Source: Anaerocolumna chitinilytica (GTDB lineage Bacteria; Bacillota; Clostridia; Lachnospirales; Lachnospiraceae). From it: a DNA stretch of 64,000 bases. The notes beneath the pieces are model-generated. The model searched no databases. It was given only the letters and a program-made list of their open reading frames with translations, and had not been told where the DNA came from. Positions within the stretch are counted from its first letter, which is position 1; every line of letters starts with the position of its first letter. Below are positions 39,204 through 48,775 of this stretch, in pieces. Location: positions 4,899,501 to 4,963,500 of the forward strand of contig NZ_AP023368.1 of assembly GCF_014218355.1 (NCBI RefSeq). The letters are read 5' to 3'. Both the position numbers and the translations under genes were made by a program.

Positions 39204-40730
39204 TTATTGCGCAATATTTCTTTTGGAGCCGGACATATAAAGTCCCAATTCCTGTACAGTAACTGCCTTAGGGTCAAGATCTGCTACAATTTCACCTTCA
39301 TACATAACCAGAATGCGGTCACTCACTTCCATAACCTCATCCAGCTCCAAGGATACTAAGAGCACTGCTTTACCGTTATCCCTCTGCTTGATTAACTGTT
39401 TATGAATATATTCTGTAGCTCCGACATCAAGTCCTCTGGTTGGCTGTACGGCTAATACGATATCCGGATCTCTGTCAAGCTCTCTGGCAATAATAACCTT
39501 CTGCTGATTACCGCCTGACATTCCTCTGGTAACGGAGTTCTCTTCCTGGGAGCTTCGAATGTCATACTGCCCGATTAATTTCTTGGCATACTCTCTTATC
39601 GCATCAAAACGGATAAATCCGTTGCGCTGGAATCTAGGTTCAAAGTAAGTCTGAAGCACCGCATTCTGCTGTAAGGTATAATCCAGTACCAGTCCATGCT
39701 TGTGTCTGTCCTCCGGTATATGTGCCATACCGGCAAGATATCTCCTTCGGATAGAATCCTTCGTAATGTCTTTTCCGTTTATGGATACTTTTCCGGACTG
39801 TACAGGCATCAACCCTGAAATTCCATATACCAGTTCAGACTGACCATTGCCGTCAATACCTGCAATACAGACAATCTCGCCTCTTCGAACTTCAAATGAC
39901 ACATCATTAACCACTTTTTTGTGGGAGTTAGCTGAAGCAACAGATAGATTCTCTACCTTTAATGTTACATCACCCAGTTTTTCTTCTGCCTTGTCCAGGT
40001 TAAAATTCACCTTGCGGCCTACCATCATTTCTGACATGGTTTCCCTGGTGGCAGACTCAACATCGATCGTGCCGATGTACTTGCCCTTTCTAAGAACAGT
40101 ACAGCGGTTTGCTACCGCTTTGATTTCATTTAATTTATGTGAAATGAATATGATAGACTTGCCTTCATCTACCAGATTCTTCATTATCTTCATCAATTCA
40201 TCGATTTCCTGCGGAGTTAGAACAGCCGTAGGCTCATCAAATATCAAAATCTCATTATCGCAGTAAAGCATCTTTAATATTTCAACTCTTTGCTGCATAC
40301 CTACTGTAATATCGGATATATAGGAGTCAGGATCTATCTTTAACTTGTAATGCTCACTTAATTCTACAACCTTTTTTCTGGCTTCGTCCATTTTAAGGAA
40401 ACCGCCTTTTACAGTTTCCCGGCCTAAAACGATGCTTTCAAGGACTGTGAAATTATGCACAAGTTTAAAATGCTGATGTACCATGCCGATATTCAAATTA
40501 TTAGCGTCATTGGGGTTGTTAATCTTAACGGCTTTCCCGTTAATCTTAATTTCACCCTTTTCCGCCTGATATAAGCCGAATAATACGCTCATCAGTGTGG
40601 ATTTTCCAGCACCGTTCTCTCCTAACAGAGCATGGACTTCTCCTTTTTTCACACAAAGCGTTACGTCATCAAGAGCTTTAAAATTACCAAACTCTTTCGT
40701 AATATGATTCATTTCAATGACATATTCCAT
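39204..40730 (-). CDS. nupO: ABC transporter ATP-binding protein (two ABC domains), nucleoside type
   Basis: 508 residues with two ATPase domains: the first has GENGAGKST at 37-45 and DEPTAVL, the second has a degenerate P-loop GIDGNGQSE, but MSGGNQQKV as signature. This double-domain layout is that of sugar/nucleoside importers (RbsA, NupO). ATG at 40730 follows GGAGG. It lies between the lipoprotein and permease genes. Confidence 0.88.
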   Translation of the reverse strand: MEYVIEMNHITKEFGNFKALDDVTLCVKKGEVHALLGENGAGKSTLMSVLFGLYQAEKGEIKINGKAVKINNPNDANNLNIGMVHQHFKLVHNFTVLESIVLGRETVKGGFLKMDEARKKVVELSEHYKLKIDPDSYISDITVGMQQRVEILKMLYCDNEILIFDEPTAVLTPQEIDELMKIMKNLVDEGKSIIFISHKLNEIKAVANRCTVLRKGKYIGTIDVESATRETMSEMMVGRKVNFNLDKAEEKLGDVTLKVENLSVASANSHKKVVNDVSFEVRRGEIVCIAGIDGNGQSELVYGISGLMPVQSGKVSINGKDITKDSIRRRYLAGMAHIPEDRHKHGLVLDYTLQQNAVLQTYFEPRFQRNGFIRFDAIREYAKKLIGQYDIRSSQEENSVTRGMSGGNQQKVIIARELDRDPDIVLAVQPTRGLDVGATEYIHKQLIKQRDNGKAVLLVSLELDEVMEVSDRILVMYEGEIVADLDPKAVTVQELGLYMSGSKRNIAQ

Positions 40731-40818
40731 ACAGTCCTCCTAAGCATTCTTTAAAAATGAGGGTACTTATAAAATATAGGCACCCTCATCGCTTTTACAC
40801 AATCTTCTAAATCTGCTA

Positions 40819-42006
40819 TTACTTAATCATTTCAACTTTTACGAATTGAAGAGGAAGTCCGCTTGCATCTGCAACTGCTTTTCCGTCTTTATCCACTGCT
40901 GTTGTATCATTTAAGATAGTGATTTCTTTGCTAACAATCTTGTTGTAAATTGCTGTATAATCGTCCTTTGTGAACTTTGTAAATTTAGAGGTATCCATAG
41001 GAAGTTCAACACCTTCAGATGTTGCATCCAAAGTTACAGACTTTCCACCAGGGAATGTGTTGCCATAAAAAGCAGCTAAAGCATCATATACGGATTTCTT
41101 TAAGTTCTTCATGGAAGAAGTAATTACTGTATCGGATTCAGAAGACTGATCAACGTCAACACCGATTACTTTCTTTCCTGCTGCTTCTGCAGCTTTCATT
41201 ACTGAGTTACCTACAGCACCGCCGCAAGCGAAGATAACTTCTGTTCCTTCGTTATACCAGGAAGCTGCTTTTGCCTGATTATCAGGAGTAGCATCAAAGT
41301 TACCAACATAAGTGTATTTTAAGTCAACACTGCCATCAGCAAGTCCTAATTCTTTTGCAGCGTATTCAGCACCCTGAGCAAATCCGTAACCATAACGGAT
41401 AACGGCAGGAACTGCAATACCACCCATAAAACCTAACTTGGTGTAACCTTCTTTAACGATAGCATAACCTGCAAGGAAACCTGCTTCCTGCTCAGCGTAG
41501 AAGATTGAATAAGAGTTAGCTGCTACATCAGCTGTACCGCCATCTTCGTGAGGAACACCATCTAAGATAACGAATTTAACATCAGGATATTTAGCCTGCT
41601 CGGTATGAACAGGAACTTCAAACATATATCCAGGGCAAACTACGATTTTAGCACCACCCTTAATAGCAAGTTCAATACTTGTTATATAAGCTTCATCGGA
41701 TTTCTCAGTGGGTTTGTAGTATTTGTAAGTTTTGCTGTTCTCTTTTGCATAAGCTTCAACACCTTCCCAGGCACCCTGGTTAAAGGATTTGTCATCGATA
41801 GTACCGATATCAGTGATTAATGCAACTTCATATTGATCGGAGCCGGATGCTTCTGCTGTTGCAGTAGGTGTAGCTGTGTCAGTTGCATTACCGGTTGTTG
41901 AATTTCCGTTGTTTCCGGAATTGTTGTTCTTACTACCGCATGCTGCTAATGAAAATACTAATGTCAAGGTTAAAGCAATGCTTAATGCCTTTTTGAATAA
42001 CTTCAT
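40819..42006 (-). CDS. bmpA: BMP-family nucleoside-binding lipoprotein
   Basis: The first 22 residues are a lipoprotein signal (MKLFKKALSIALTLTLVFS LAAC), with Cys 23 as the lipid anchor. The mature part has a Ser/Thr/Asn-rich linker and the BMP domain (ALITDIGTIDDKSFNQGAWEG, VICPGYMFE-like VVCPGYMFEVP, IIFACGG-like VIFACGGAVGNSVM). 395 residues. Binds nucleosides for the transporter that follows. Confidence 0.88.
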   Translation of the reverse strand: MKLFKKALSIALTLTLVFSLAACGSKNNNSGNNGNSTTGNATDTATPTATAEASGSDQYEVALITDIGTIDDKSFNQGAWEGVEAYAKENSKTYKYYKPTEKSDEAYITSIELAIKGGAKIVVCPGYMFEVPVHTEQAKYPDVKFVILDGVPHEDGGTADVAANSYSIFYAEQEAGFLAGYAIVKEGYTKLGFMGGIAVPAVIRYGYGFAQGAEYAAKELGLADGSVDLKYTYVGNFDATPDNQAKAASWYNEGTEVIFACGGAVGNSVMKAAEAAGKKVIGVDVDQSSESDTVITSSMKNLKKSVYDALAAFYGNTFPGGKSVTLDATSEGVELPMDTSKFTKFTKDDYTAIYNKIVSKEITILNDTTAVDKDGKAVADASGLPLQFVKVEMIK

Positions 42007-42059
42007 TTTTTCATTTCCTCCCTAAATAATATTCTTTTTATAAACCAATCCAATGCAAA

Positions 42060-42119
42060 AATCATCTTGCAATGATTTAATGCCCTAATAAGGGTGTGAA
42101 TTATATTACTGTAATTCAC
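42060..42119 (-). promoter_or_regulatory. Cluster of three inverted repeats before bmpA
   Basis: Between deoD and the lipoprotein gene there are three short stems in a row: AATCAT/ATGATT, CCCT/AGGG, and GTGAATTA (42096-42103)/TAATTCAC (42112-42119). Only the first (in minus-strand order the last) is followed by a T-run. It could be an attenuator or an mRNA processing/stability element at the boundary between the salvage enzymes and the transporter. Confidence 0.4.
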
Positions 42120-42156
42120 TCTGCCCATCAAGATATAGCAGACGGACTAAAATACT

Positions 42157-42870
42157 TTACTGGCTGATAGCAACTTCCAAAGCCACTTTCATCATGTCAT
42201 GGAAACTTTCCTGACGTTCCTCTGCTGTGGTAGCTTCTCCTGTTACCAGAGAATCAGAAATGGTGCAGATAGCAAGTGCATTCTTACCGGTTCTGGCTGC
42301 ATTCATATAAAGAGCTGCAGCTTCCATCTCTACGCAGAGAACTCCCATCTTCGTCCACTTCATGGTACCCTGAGAATCGTCATAGAAGGTATCTGATGAT
42401 AAGAAATTACCTGCCATATAGTGGATTCCCATTTCTTCTGTCACCTGTATCGCTTTACGTAAAAGATCATAGGAAGCGATTGGTGCAAATGTTCCGGGAA
42501 GTTCAAACTGGGTTGCATATGCTGAATTGGTGCAAGCTCCCATTGCAAAGGCGATGTCTCTGATCTTTAGATCCTTATGCATGGAACCGGCAGTTCCGAT
42601 GCGGATAATGTTGTCCACATCATAATAACGGTACAGCTCATAAGAATAAATACCGATAGAAGGCATTCCCATTCCGCTTGCCATTACTGAAACCTTCTTA
42701 TTCTTGTAGGTTCCGGTATATCCATTAACTCCTCTGACAGGATTAACTAATACAGCATTTTCAAGATAGTTGTCTGCTACAAATTTAGCTCTCAAGGGAT
42801 CTCCGGGCATTAATACAGTTTTTGCAAAGTCGCCCTTCCCAGCCGCTATATGCGGTGTAGGTGTACTCAT
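42157..42870 (-). CDS. deoD: Purine nucleoside phosphorylase, DeoD type
   Basis: The ATG at 42870 has GAGGAGGAATACT upstream and starts MSTPTPHIAAGKGDFAKTVL, so I use it instead of the frame start at 42885. The 237-residue protein has LMPGDPLRAKF, GTAGSM, and GVLCVEMEAAALY with SDSLVTGEATT, the DeoD active site. It splits purine nucleosides with phosphate into base and (deoxy)ribose-1-phosphate. It is followed by the nucleoside transporter, fitting a salvage operon. Confidence 0.95.
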   Translation of the reverse strand: MSTPTPHIAAGKGDFAKTVLMPGDPLRAKFVADNYLENAVLVNPVRGVNGYTGTYKNKKVSVMASGMGMPSIGIYSYELYRYYDVDNIIRIGTAGSMHKDLKIRDIAFAMGACTNSAYATQFELPGTFAPIASYDLLRKAIQVTEEMGIHYMAGNFLSSDTFYDDSQGTMKWTKMGVLCVEMEAAALYMNAARTGKNALAICTISDSLVTGEATTAEERQESFHDMMKVALEVAISQ

Positions 42871-43047
42871 AGTATTCCTCCTCATTGCATATTTTAAATC
42901 ATTGTGTAAAATCTGTCTATCGCAAACATACTATCGATGCGATAAAGAGTTAAGTAACGAAAACTCGGTCTTTTTCTTAATAATCTAAACTCCTTTTTAG
43001 AATTACTTTCAAATATTAAGGTGTTTTCACCATTTTCCATATTTTGT

Positions 43048-43713
43048 TTAATAGCTTTCTGCTTTCAGGCCCTTCACCAGATTAACTGCTGAACTGGTTC
43101 CAATTCTGGAACATCCGGCATGAATAAAGGCACTTAAATCCTCCAGTGAGCGAATACCACCGGCTGCCTTTATCTTGACTTCAGAACCAATATGCTCTTT
43201 AAATAATGCAATATCCTCAAGAGTTGCTCCGTCTGTTCCAAATCCGGTAGATGTCTTAATGAAATCAGCTCCGGCATTGGTAACCGCATGGCACATAGCA
43301 ATCTTCTCTTCTTTGGTAAGATAACAGGTTTCAATAATAACCTTTAAGATCTTATCACCGGTTAGCTGCTTTAAAAGTGCAATTTCTTCTTCTACCTTCT
43401 TGTAGTCGCCGTTCTTGACATCCGTTAGATTAATAACCATATCAATTTCAGCTGCTCCATCTTCTAAAGCCTGCTTGGTTTCAAAGGCCTTTGTTTCTTT
43501 TGTATTATATCCAAGCGGGAAGCCTATAACCGTACAGATTGCCAGCTTATCCCCGTATTCTTTATGAATTCGCTTCACATAGCAGGGCGGTACACAAACA
43601 GATGCTGTCTGAAACTCAATCGCTTCTTCACACAGTTTCTTGATATCCTCCCATTCAGACACTGCTTTTAATAAAGTATGATCTACATAATGCAGCATTT
43701 CAGTTTCTATCAT
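43048..43713 (-). CDS. deoC: Deoxyribose-phosphate aldolase
   Basis: The ATG at 43713 has AAAGGAG at 6 bases and starts MIETEMLHYVDHTLLKA. 221 residues. K153 in FIKTSTGFGTDGA is the Schiff-base lysine. DMVINLTDVKNGDY and KVIIETCYLT are further conserved blocks. It cleaves deoxyribose-5-phosphate from nucleoside breakdown. It heads the operon with a palindromic operator pair upstream. Confidence 0.95.
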   Translation of the reverse strand: MIETEMLHYVDHTLLKAVSEWEDIKKLCEEAIEFQTASVCVPPCYVKRIHKEYGDKLAICTVIGFPLGYNTKETKAFETKQALEDGAAEIDMVINLTDVKNGDYKKVEEEIALLKQLTGDKILKVIIETCYLTKEEKIAMCHAVTNAGADFIKTSTGFGTDGATLEDIALFKEHIGSEVKIKAAGGIRSLEDLSAFIHAGCSRIGTSSAVNLVKGLKAESY

Positions 43714-43750
43714 GTTAACTCCTTTCGTGAATATCAGTTTTGCGATATGA

Positions 43751-43795
43751 TATTCTAGAATACGTTGTTTCAATTAATATTAATATTCCAGAATA
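43751..43795 (-). promoter_or_regulatory. Paired candidate operators in the deoC promoter
   Basis: TATTCTAGAATA at 43751-43762 and TATTCCAGAATA at 43784-43795 differ by one base and are 33 bases apart (about three helix turns). On the minus strand TTGAAA lies between the two copies, and the first copy falls in the 17-base spacer in front of a weak TCATAT -10. This is where a repressor would block the promoter. The probable binder is the DeoR-family protein encoded at 44270. Confidence 0.6.
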
Positions 43796-44131
43796 CCCCT
43801 CTGTTTTATGCATAAATATAAAACCAAATACACGAACAATTCCTTGGCTGCAAATGGTTAATATTATACGAAAACATACAAAAACAGCTGCCTGTATAAT
43901 TCCAAGCTCTGTATTCCACCTTTTTTATCATGGAATGTATGAACCAGGATACAAAATATATACTATAGAATAATAGCGTTTGCAGCTTCAGGCAACATTT
44001 GGATTAGTATTGTAGTATGCTTTTCATTTCTTAGTTCTATACTACCACTTTTATAGGTGCCGGTCAATAAATTTTTGTTTCACTTTTCACATTTTTTATC
44101 TTTTCTTTGTTCAACTTGTAGCATATTGTAC

Positions 44132-44156
44132 TATATTCAGAATTATCTTGAATATA
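44132..44156 (+). promoter_or_regulatory. Inverted repeat overlapping the deoR -35
   Basis: TATATTCA (44132-44139) and TGAATATA (44149-44156) form 8-base arms with the same TATTC/GAATA half-sites as the deoC operators, but with a longer spacer. It overlaps the deoR -35, so autoregulation is possible. Confidence 0.45.
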
Positions 44157-44176
44157 TATCCACAAAATGTTATAAT
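44148..44176 (+). promoter_or_regulatory. Sigma-A promoter of the DeoR-family regulator
   Basis: TTGAAT (44148-44153), 17 bases, TATAAT (44171-44176). The start would be near 44183, with a leader of about 85 bases. The rest of the 555-base gap 43714-44269 shows no gene. Confidence 0.7.
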
Positions 44177-44269
44177 GCTAACATAAATTATGAGACTAAA
44201 ATAAATCACTTTTCTACCGGATGTCATTTTCCGCTATATCTTTACTATATTGTGAATGAGGAGTTCAGA

Positions 44270-45091
44270 ATGAGCAAGAAGACGGACCGGCTTAACCGGC
44301 TTATAGACATTATCAAAACTAAAAACGGAGCCTCCGTCAAAGAGCTTGCAGCAGTATTGGGGGTATCTGAGATGACTATACGAAGAGATCTGGATGTACT
44401 GGAACAGCACAGCATTGTTAATAACGTTTATGGAGCAGCTATCTATAACCCCGCTTCCGACAATCCTACCTTTAAAAATAAAGAAGGCTCTGATTATGAC
44501 CTTGGTAATCCCTATGAACTCTCAAATGCCAAAGGCGCAAGAGATACGGAGAAAAAAAACATCGGCGCACTTGCTGCCTCGTTGATTAATTCCGGTGATA
44601 TTATTGTAATTGATACCGGTTCTACCACAGAAATGCTCGCAGAGCATATACCGGATGATATAAAAGCTACTGTTCTATGCTATAATGCCAACATCCTAAA
44701 TTCCCTTCGTCCAAAAGATAATCTGACACTGATATTCTCAGGTGGTAAATACCATCCTCAGACACAGATGGTTGAAAGTTTACAGGGTGTAGAGCTTATA
44801 AAGAGTATGAGGTTCACAAAAGCCTTTATCTCAGCTGCGGGAGTTCATGCAAATCTTGGTATAACCTGTGTATACGACTATGAAGTGCCTACCAAACTTG
44901 CCATTATGCAATCCTCCGTAGAAAAAATTCTGCTCTTTGACTCCAGTAAATTTAATCAGGTTAAACCGGCTTTCTTTGGAAGCTTAGCTGATTTTGATGT
45001 CATAATAACAGATGACGATATCAGTGACGACTGGAGAGAATTGATTTTATCAAAAAATATTAAACTCTATACCGTACCGGGTAATAAATAA
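44270..45091 (+). CDS. deoR: DeoR-family transcriptional regulator
   Basis: The ATG at 44270 follows GAGGAG and begins MSKKTDRLNRLIDIIKTKNGAS. The in-frame ATG at 44057 lies upstream of the promoter, so it is rejected. 273 residues. The helix-turn-helix is VKELAAVLGVSEMTIRRDLDVL. The C-terminal sensor domain begins near AALINSGDIIVIDTGSTTEML, typical of DeoR family effector domains that bind sugar phosphates. Divergence from deoC with shared operator half-sites suggests control of the nucleoside operon by deoxyribose-5-phosphate or a similar ligand. Confidence 0.88.
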   Translation: MSKKTDRLNRLIDIIKTKNGASVKELAAVLGVSEMTIRRDLDVLEQHSIVNNVYGAAIYNPASDNPTFKNKEGSDYDLGNPYELSNAKGARDTEKKNIGALAASLINSGDIIVIDTGSTTEMLAEHIPDDIKATVLCYNANILNSLRPKDNLTLIFSGGKYHPQTQMVESLQGVELIKSMRFTKAFISAAGVHANLGITCVYDYEVPTKLAIMQSSVEKILLFDSSKFNQVKPAFFGSLADFDVIITDDDISDDWRELILSKNIKLYTVPGNK

Positions 45092-45130
45092 AAAGCGCTG
45101 TGAAGAATTAATTATATCTTCACAGCGTTT
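45092..45130 (+). terminator. Terminator of deoR
   Basis: The 11-bp stem CGCTGTGAAGA / TCTTCACAGCG (45096-45106 and 45117-45127) follows the stop codon and is followed by TTTCC. The T-run is short. Confidence 0.7.
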
Positions 45131-45142
45131 CCTATATATAAT

Positions 45143-45352
45143 ACTTAATTTGATTCTTGATTTAATTTCTAACTTTAATTCCTTGATTTAATTTCTTATT
45201 TTAATTTCTTACTTTGATTCCTTGATTTAATTTCTTACTTTGATTCCTTGATTTAATTTCTTACTCTAATTCCTTACTTTAATTTCTTGACTTAATTTCT
45301 TACTTTAACACCATACTTTGATTCTTTACTTTAATTCTTCACTTTGATTCGC
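45143..45352. repeat. AT-rich tandem repeat, unit about 13 bases
   Basis: About fifteen imperfect copies of a unit close to ACTTTAATTTCTT (variants of 12-14 bases, for example ACTTTGATTCCT, TGATTTAATTTCTT) lie between deoR and the gene at 45433. No open frame is conserved. Polymorphic copy number between strains is likely. No hairpin-forming ability is evident. Confidence 0.8.
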
Positions 45353-45432
45353 TACAATCTTAAAGTCTGCTTTTTATAAAAGAAGGTTAACACTTTGCCA
45401 TCACAATCGTTATCAACTGCTGCAAGCAAATA

Positions 45433-45834
45433 TTACTGCTCTTTTCCCCGTTTCTTCTTCATAAGAGGGAATTCTCCGCTCTCTCTTAGATTTTTTAGTT
45501 TCTGAACTTTAAAGGCTTTGAATCTGTCTGCATCCGATTTCTCTAATACTTTAAGTTCTACCATTTTATCAAGAAGTTTTGCTTCATCATTCATCTCTGT
45601 TTCCAGAAGCCCATAGATTTCTTCCTTCTGGGCTTTGGTCAGGGTCTGCCAGGCAGATTCCGCTTTTTGAATTTTTTGTTCAAAGGCAGCATCTTTGCTG
45701 TTTCTATCTTTTTTCCCCTCTGACAGTGTTGCCGATTCAGTATTTGTCTCCGCTGCATTTACTGTAATTGATCCAAAACCGGCCAAATAGATAAAACCGG
45801 CCAGTACAAGACCGCATAACTTTATTTTGTTCAT
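45433..45834 (-). CDS. Small secreted protein, DUF2680-like
   Basis: The 133-residue protein has a Sec signal (MNKIKLCGLVLAGFIYLAGF, cleavage probably after VNAA), followed by a charged helical part: WQTLTKAQKEEIYGLLETEM and DKMVELKVLEKSDADRFKAF. The helix-turn pattern with LxxLVxxKxxxxADADxxK resembles DUF2680 proteins. Function unknown. ATG at 45834 has GAGGAAG. It stands alone. Confidence 0.7.
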   Translation of the reverse strand: MNKIKLCGLVLAGFIYLAGFGSITVNAAETNTESATLSEGKKDRNSKDAAFEQKIQKAESAWQTLTKAQKEEIYGLLETEMNDEAKLLDKMVELKVLEKSDADRFKAFKVQKLKNLRESGEFPLMKKKRGKEQ

Positions 45835-46110
45835 TCAGCTTCCTCACTTTCCTGAATGGCAAAGTGTTACCTTCTGATTTAGTGTTTCCGGCAGATGTGA
45901 AGAATTTGTGAACATTTACTATGTAATAATTTCCAGCATATATTAATCTAAGTATCGCCTCCATAAGTCGAAAATTTCTTATTAATCAATTTTTTATTTA
46001 TATAATTCAAAATCGCTTTAGCTAAAATTAAAGAGTATATGAAATAATACGAATATATTAATGCCGGTGTCTGTAAAAATAGACAATTCTTAACTTAATC
46101 ATAATATACA

Positions 46111-46162
46111 AAATCCATGAACCACAGTAAAGATATTAGTTTTTACTGCAGTTCATGGATTT
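46111..46162 (-). terminator. Long hairpin after the M20 peptidase gene
   Basis: AAATCCATGAAC then CA then CAGTAAA pairs with TTTACTG then CA then GTTCATGGATTT: two perfect segments of 12 and 7 bp around a 2-base mismatch. The minus-strand tail is GGATTTTGTA. It starts about 115 bases after the peptidase stop, far for a terminator, so it may be a mobile palindromic unit. Otherwise 45835-46277 shows no gene. Confidence 0.5.
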
Positions 46163-46277
46163 AAAAAATAATTAGAACTTAAAAATTCCCAAATTTTAAA
46201 TATGAATAGTCTCATTTATATATAACAGGTGCTTCTATAATAAATCGCTTCGGTTTTATTTCACAATATAAAAGCAT

Positions 46278-47711
46278 CTACAGTTCCTTTAGCAATCTTA
46301 TATAGAACTCCACCGTCTTAAGCATCGTATCTATCGGAATTCTTTCATCATGACCATGGATCAGTGCGCGTTCCTCTCCTGAGAGTTTCATGGCAGAGAA
46401 ACGGTACACTCTGTCAGTAATACGGCAATAATGCCTGGAATCACTGCACGCCATCATCAGATATGGTGAAACCAGTGCCTTCGGCCAAGTCTGCCGAATT
46501 ACTTTCTTCAGCTTATGCCACTCCTCGCAGGAAGTATCCGAATAAATAGATGGGTTCATACCGTCCACCAGAGAAACCTTGATTTTCTCATTCCGAACAA
46601 TCTTCTTTAAATACTCGGAAGCAGAATCAATATTATCTTTTCCAAGTAATCTCATATTAATTCCAAAACTTGCTTTTGACGGGAGCACATTATAAGCCTT
46701 ACTGCCTTCCATTCTGGTAACCGCTACAGTGGTTCGCAGCATAGCATTAAGCTCTCCGCCGGATTTTTTACAAATGAGGTCCAACACCGGTGCAAAGCAC
46801 CAGAGATTTGCAAAGATAAGCCGATAGGCAAAGGAGGAATTCCTCCCCAGTGTATCAAACATCTCAAGTACCGGTTTGGTCAGCTGGCGCTTGAATGGAT
46901 TGGCTTCTATTCTGGTTACCGCTTTACTAAGCTGCCCAAGAATCGTATGTATGGGAGGAGTTGAGGCATGGCCGCCCTGACTTACCATCTCAAAATCCAA
47001 ATCAGCCATGCCTTTTTCTCCGATTCCTATTAAGGCACACTCTCCAGAAACTCCCGGGAATACATTTTCTACAACCGCACCACCCTCGTCCAGTACAAGC
47101 GCCGGCTTGATTCCTTTGCTTTGCAGATTACTTACCATCTCAGGGCAGCTGTCCCCAGCTATCTCTTCTTCTCCGGAAAAGGCCAGATATAAATCATTGG
47201 CTGGAATATAATTTTCTGACAACAGCTGCTCCAGTGCTTCCATTACTCCGCATAGGGTCCCTTTTGTATCCAGAGTTCCTCTTCCCCATATGTAATCTTC
47301 CTCTACCAGTCCCTCAAAAGGCGGTTTCGTCCATTGTGCTTCCTCAACGGGAACCACATCATAATGAGCCATGCACACAGAAGGTTTTGTTGCTGCTTTT
47401 CCTTTTAGATGATAAATAAGTCCTGTTTTTCCAACCCTTGAAAGTGTACATTTTTCATGTATAAGAGGGAACCGTTCCTTTAAAAGCGTATTAAATTTCT
47501 CGAATTCCTGCCTGTCAATTAACGATTCCTCCCGATAGGACACCGTCTTGCATCTTATCATGGCAGACATATCGTCGATTATCTTAGTACGATTAACCTC
47601 AATTCTATCTTCCCCAAGTATTTCTCTTTCCTCGGGTTTAAATCTTAGTGCTCTGATTAAAACAATTAGAAGAAAAGCAAGAATAAAAATACCGATCAAG
47701 ATTCCAAGCAT
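46278..47711 (-). CDS. M20-family metallopeptidase, membrane anchored (PM20D1-like)
   Basis: Residues 3-23 form an N-terminal membrane helix ([20 protein letters not shown]). The enzyme part has MAHYDVVP (H116, D118), GRGTLDTKG (bridging D148), SGEEEIAGD and the dimerisation domain. The combination is typical of M20 carboxypeptidase or aminoacylase-type enzymes, close to PM20D1. The 477-residue length is normal. ATG at 47711 follows AAAGGAC. The exact substrate (N-acyl amino acids or peptides) is unknown. Confidence 0.85.
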   Translation of the reverse strand: MLGILIGIFILAFLLIVLIRALRFKPEEREILGEDRIEVNRTKIIDDMSAMIRCKTVSYREESLIDRQEFEKFNTLLKERFPLIHEKCTLSRVGKTGLIYHLKGKAATKPSVCMAHYDVVPVEEAQWTKPPFEGLVEEDYIWGRGTLDTKGTLCGVMEALEQLLSENYIPANDLYLAFSGEEEIAGDSCPEMVSNLQSKGIKPALVLDEGGAVVENVFPGVSGECALIGIGEKGMADLDFEMVSQGGHASTPPIHTILGQLSKAVTRIEANPFKRQLTKPVLEMFDTLGRNSSFAYRLIFANLWCFAPVLDLICKKSGGELNAMLRTTVAVTRMEGSKAYNVLPSKASFGINMRLLGKDNIDSASEYLKKIVRNEKIKVSLVDGMNPSIYSDTSCEEWHKLKKVIRQTWPKALVSPYLMMACSDSRHYCRITDRVYRFSAMKLSGEERALIHGHDERIPIDTMLKTVEFYIRLLKEL

Positions 47712-47791
47712 TTAATTTGTCCTTTCATAATTGAGGATTTGTTCTTATGATTCGTTTTTAGGGTTCTCTAAGTTAATTACTAGATTTAACT

Positions 47792-48775
47792 TTAATGAAT
47801 TTCACAAGGGGTTGCTTCACCTCTGACACCGCTCTGAATAGAAGTGATGCCGCATCTTATCATAGATTCTGTTGCTTCCTTCGTAAAAAAAGCATAATGT
47901 TGGGTATACAAGACATTGGGAAACTGTTTTAGATATAAAAGGGATCTCTTATCCACTATTTTAGTGCCAACATGGACATGCATGATACCGGCTTCTTCCT
48001 CCAGTGTATCAATGCCGGCGCCTCCCACATGTTCTTCTTCCAATGCTTTTATTAGGCTTTCCGTATCGATAAGCTGCCCCCTGGCGGTGTTAATCAGAAT
48101 AACTCCTTTCTTCATTTTTCTAATAGTCTCATCATTAATCATGTGATAATTATCATCGTTAAGTGGGGTATGAAGTGTAATAATATCACTCTCTGCATAT
48201 AAGGTATCTAAATCTACATATTCAGCAAGCTCTTCCACCGCTGAGTTTTTATATTTATCACAGGCTAAAATCCGGCATCCGAAGCCGCTTAAATTCTTTA
48301 TAACCGTGGAACCAATCTTTCCGGTTCCTACAACACCGACAGTGAAACTTCGCATCTCCCGTCCCATCATACCTTCCAGCGAAAAATCATTTACAAGGGC
48401 ACGGCAAATAGAGATCTTAGCCTTGCGCAGCATAATAAGCATCATCATAACTGCAAAGTCCGCCACATTATTCGGACTGTAATAAGCATTATAGGCATGA
48501 ATACCAAGCTCTCTGGCAGCTGCCATATCAAAATGATCATATCCGATTGTTCTGGTGGAAAGATGAAGGATTCCGTATTCTTTCATCTTGGTCAATAACT
48601 CTCTATCTGCATGGCTATAACCTAGTACCGATATACCATCAAATCCTACAGCAGCTTCCAGGGTATCAAGAGTCAGGTGCTTGTCAGTCAGAATAATTTC
48701 ATCTTCTGCTTCCTGCCTTATGGCTTCCAGAATGTCTCTTTCAAAATCGGCAACATCATACACGTATATCTTCAT
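47792..48775 (-). CDS. D-isomer-specific 2-hydroxyacid dehydrogenase
   Basis: A 327-residue NAD-dependent enzyme: VGVVGTGKIGS (146-156) is the dinucleotide-binding loop, STRTIGYDHFD the substrate-binding part, NTARGQLIDTESL carries the Arg, and YTQHYAFFT the catalytic His. Close to D-lactate dehydrogenase of the LdhA group. It could reduce pyruvate to D-lactate or another 2-oxoacid. It stands alone with ATG at 48775. Confidence 0.82.
   Translation of the reverse strand: MKIYVYDVADFERDILEAIRQEAEDEIILTDKHLTLDTLEAAVGFDGISVLGYSHADRELLTKMKEYGILHLSTRTIGYDHFDMAAARELGIHAYNAYYSPNNVADFAVMMMLIMLRKAKISICRALVNDFSLEGMMGREMRSFTVGVVGTGKIGSTVIKNLSGFGCRILACDKYKNSAVEELAEYVDLDTLYAESDIITLHTPLNDDNYHMINDETIRKMKKGVILINTARGQLIDTESLIKALEEEHVGGAGIDTLEEEAGIMHVHVGTKIVDKRSLLYLKQFPNVLYTQHYAFFTKEATESMIRCGITSIQSGVRGEATPCEIH

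Noticed and set aside
42886..43047. Riboswitch or small gene between deoC and deoD
   Set aside because: No frame with a ribosome site and no known riboswitch core. I see nothing assignable.
44057..44269. Longer DeoR start at 44057
   Set aside because: The extra 71 codons would run through the predicted promoter (44148-44176). The internal ATG at 44270 has GAGGAG at the right distance.
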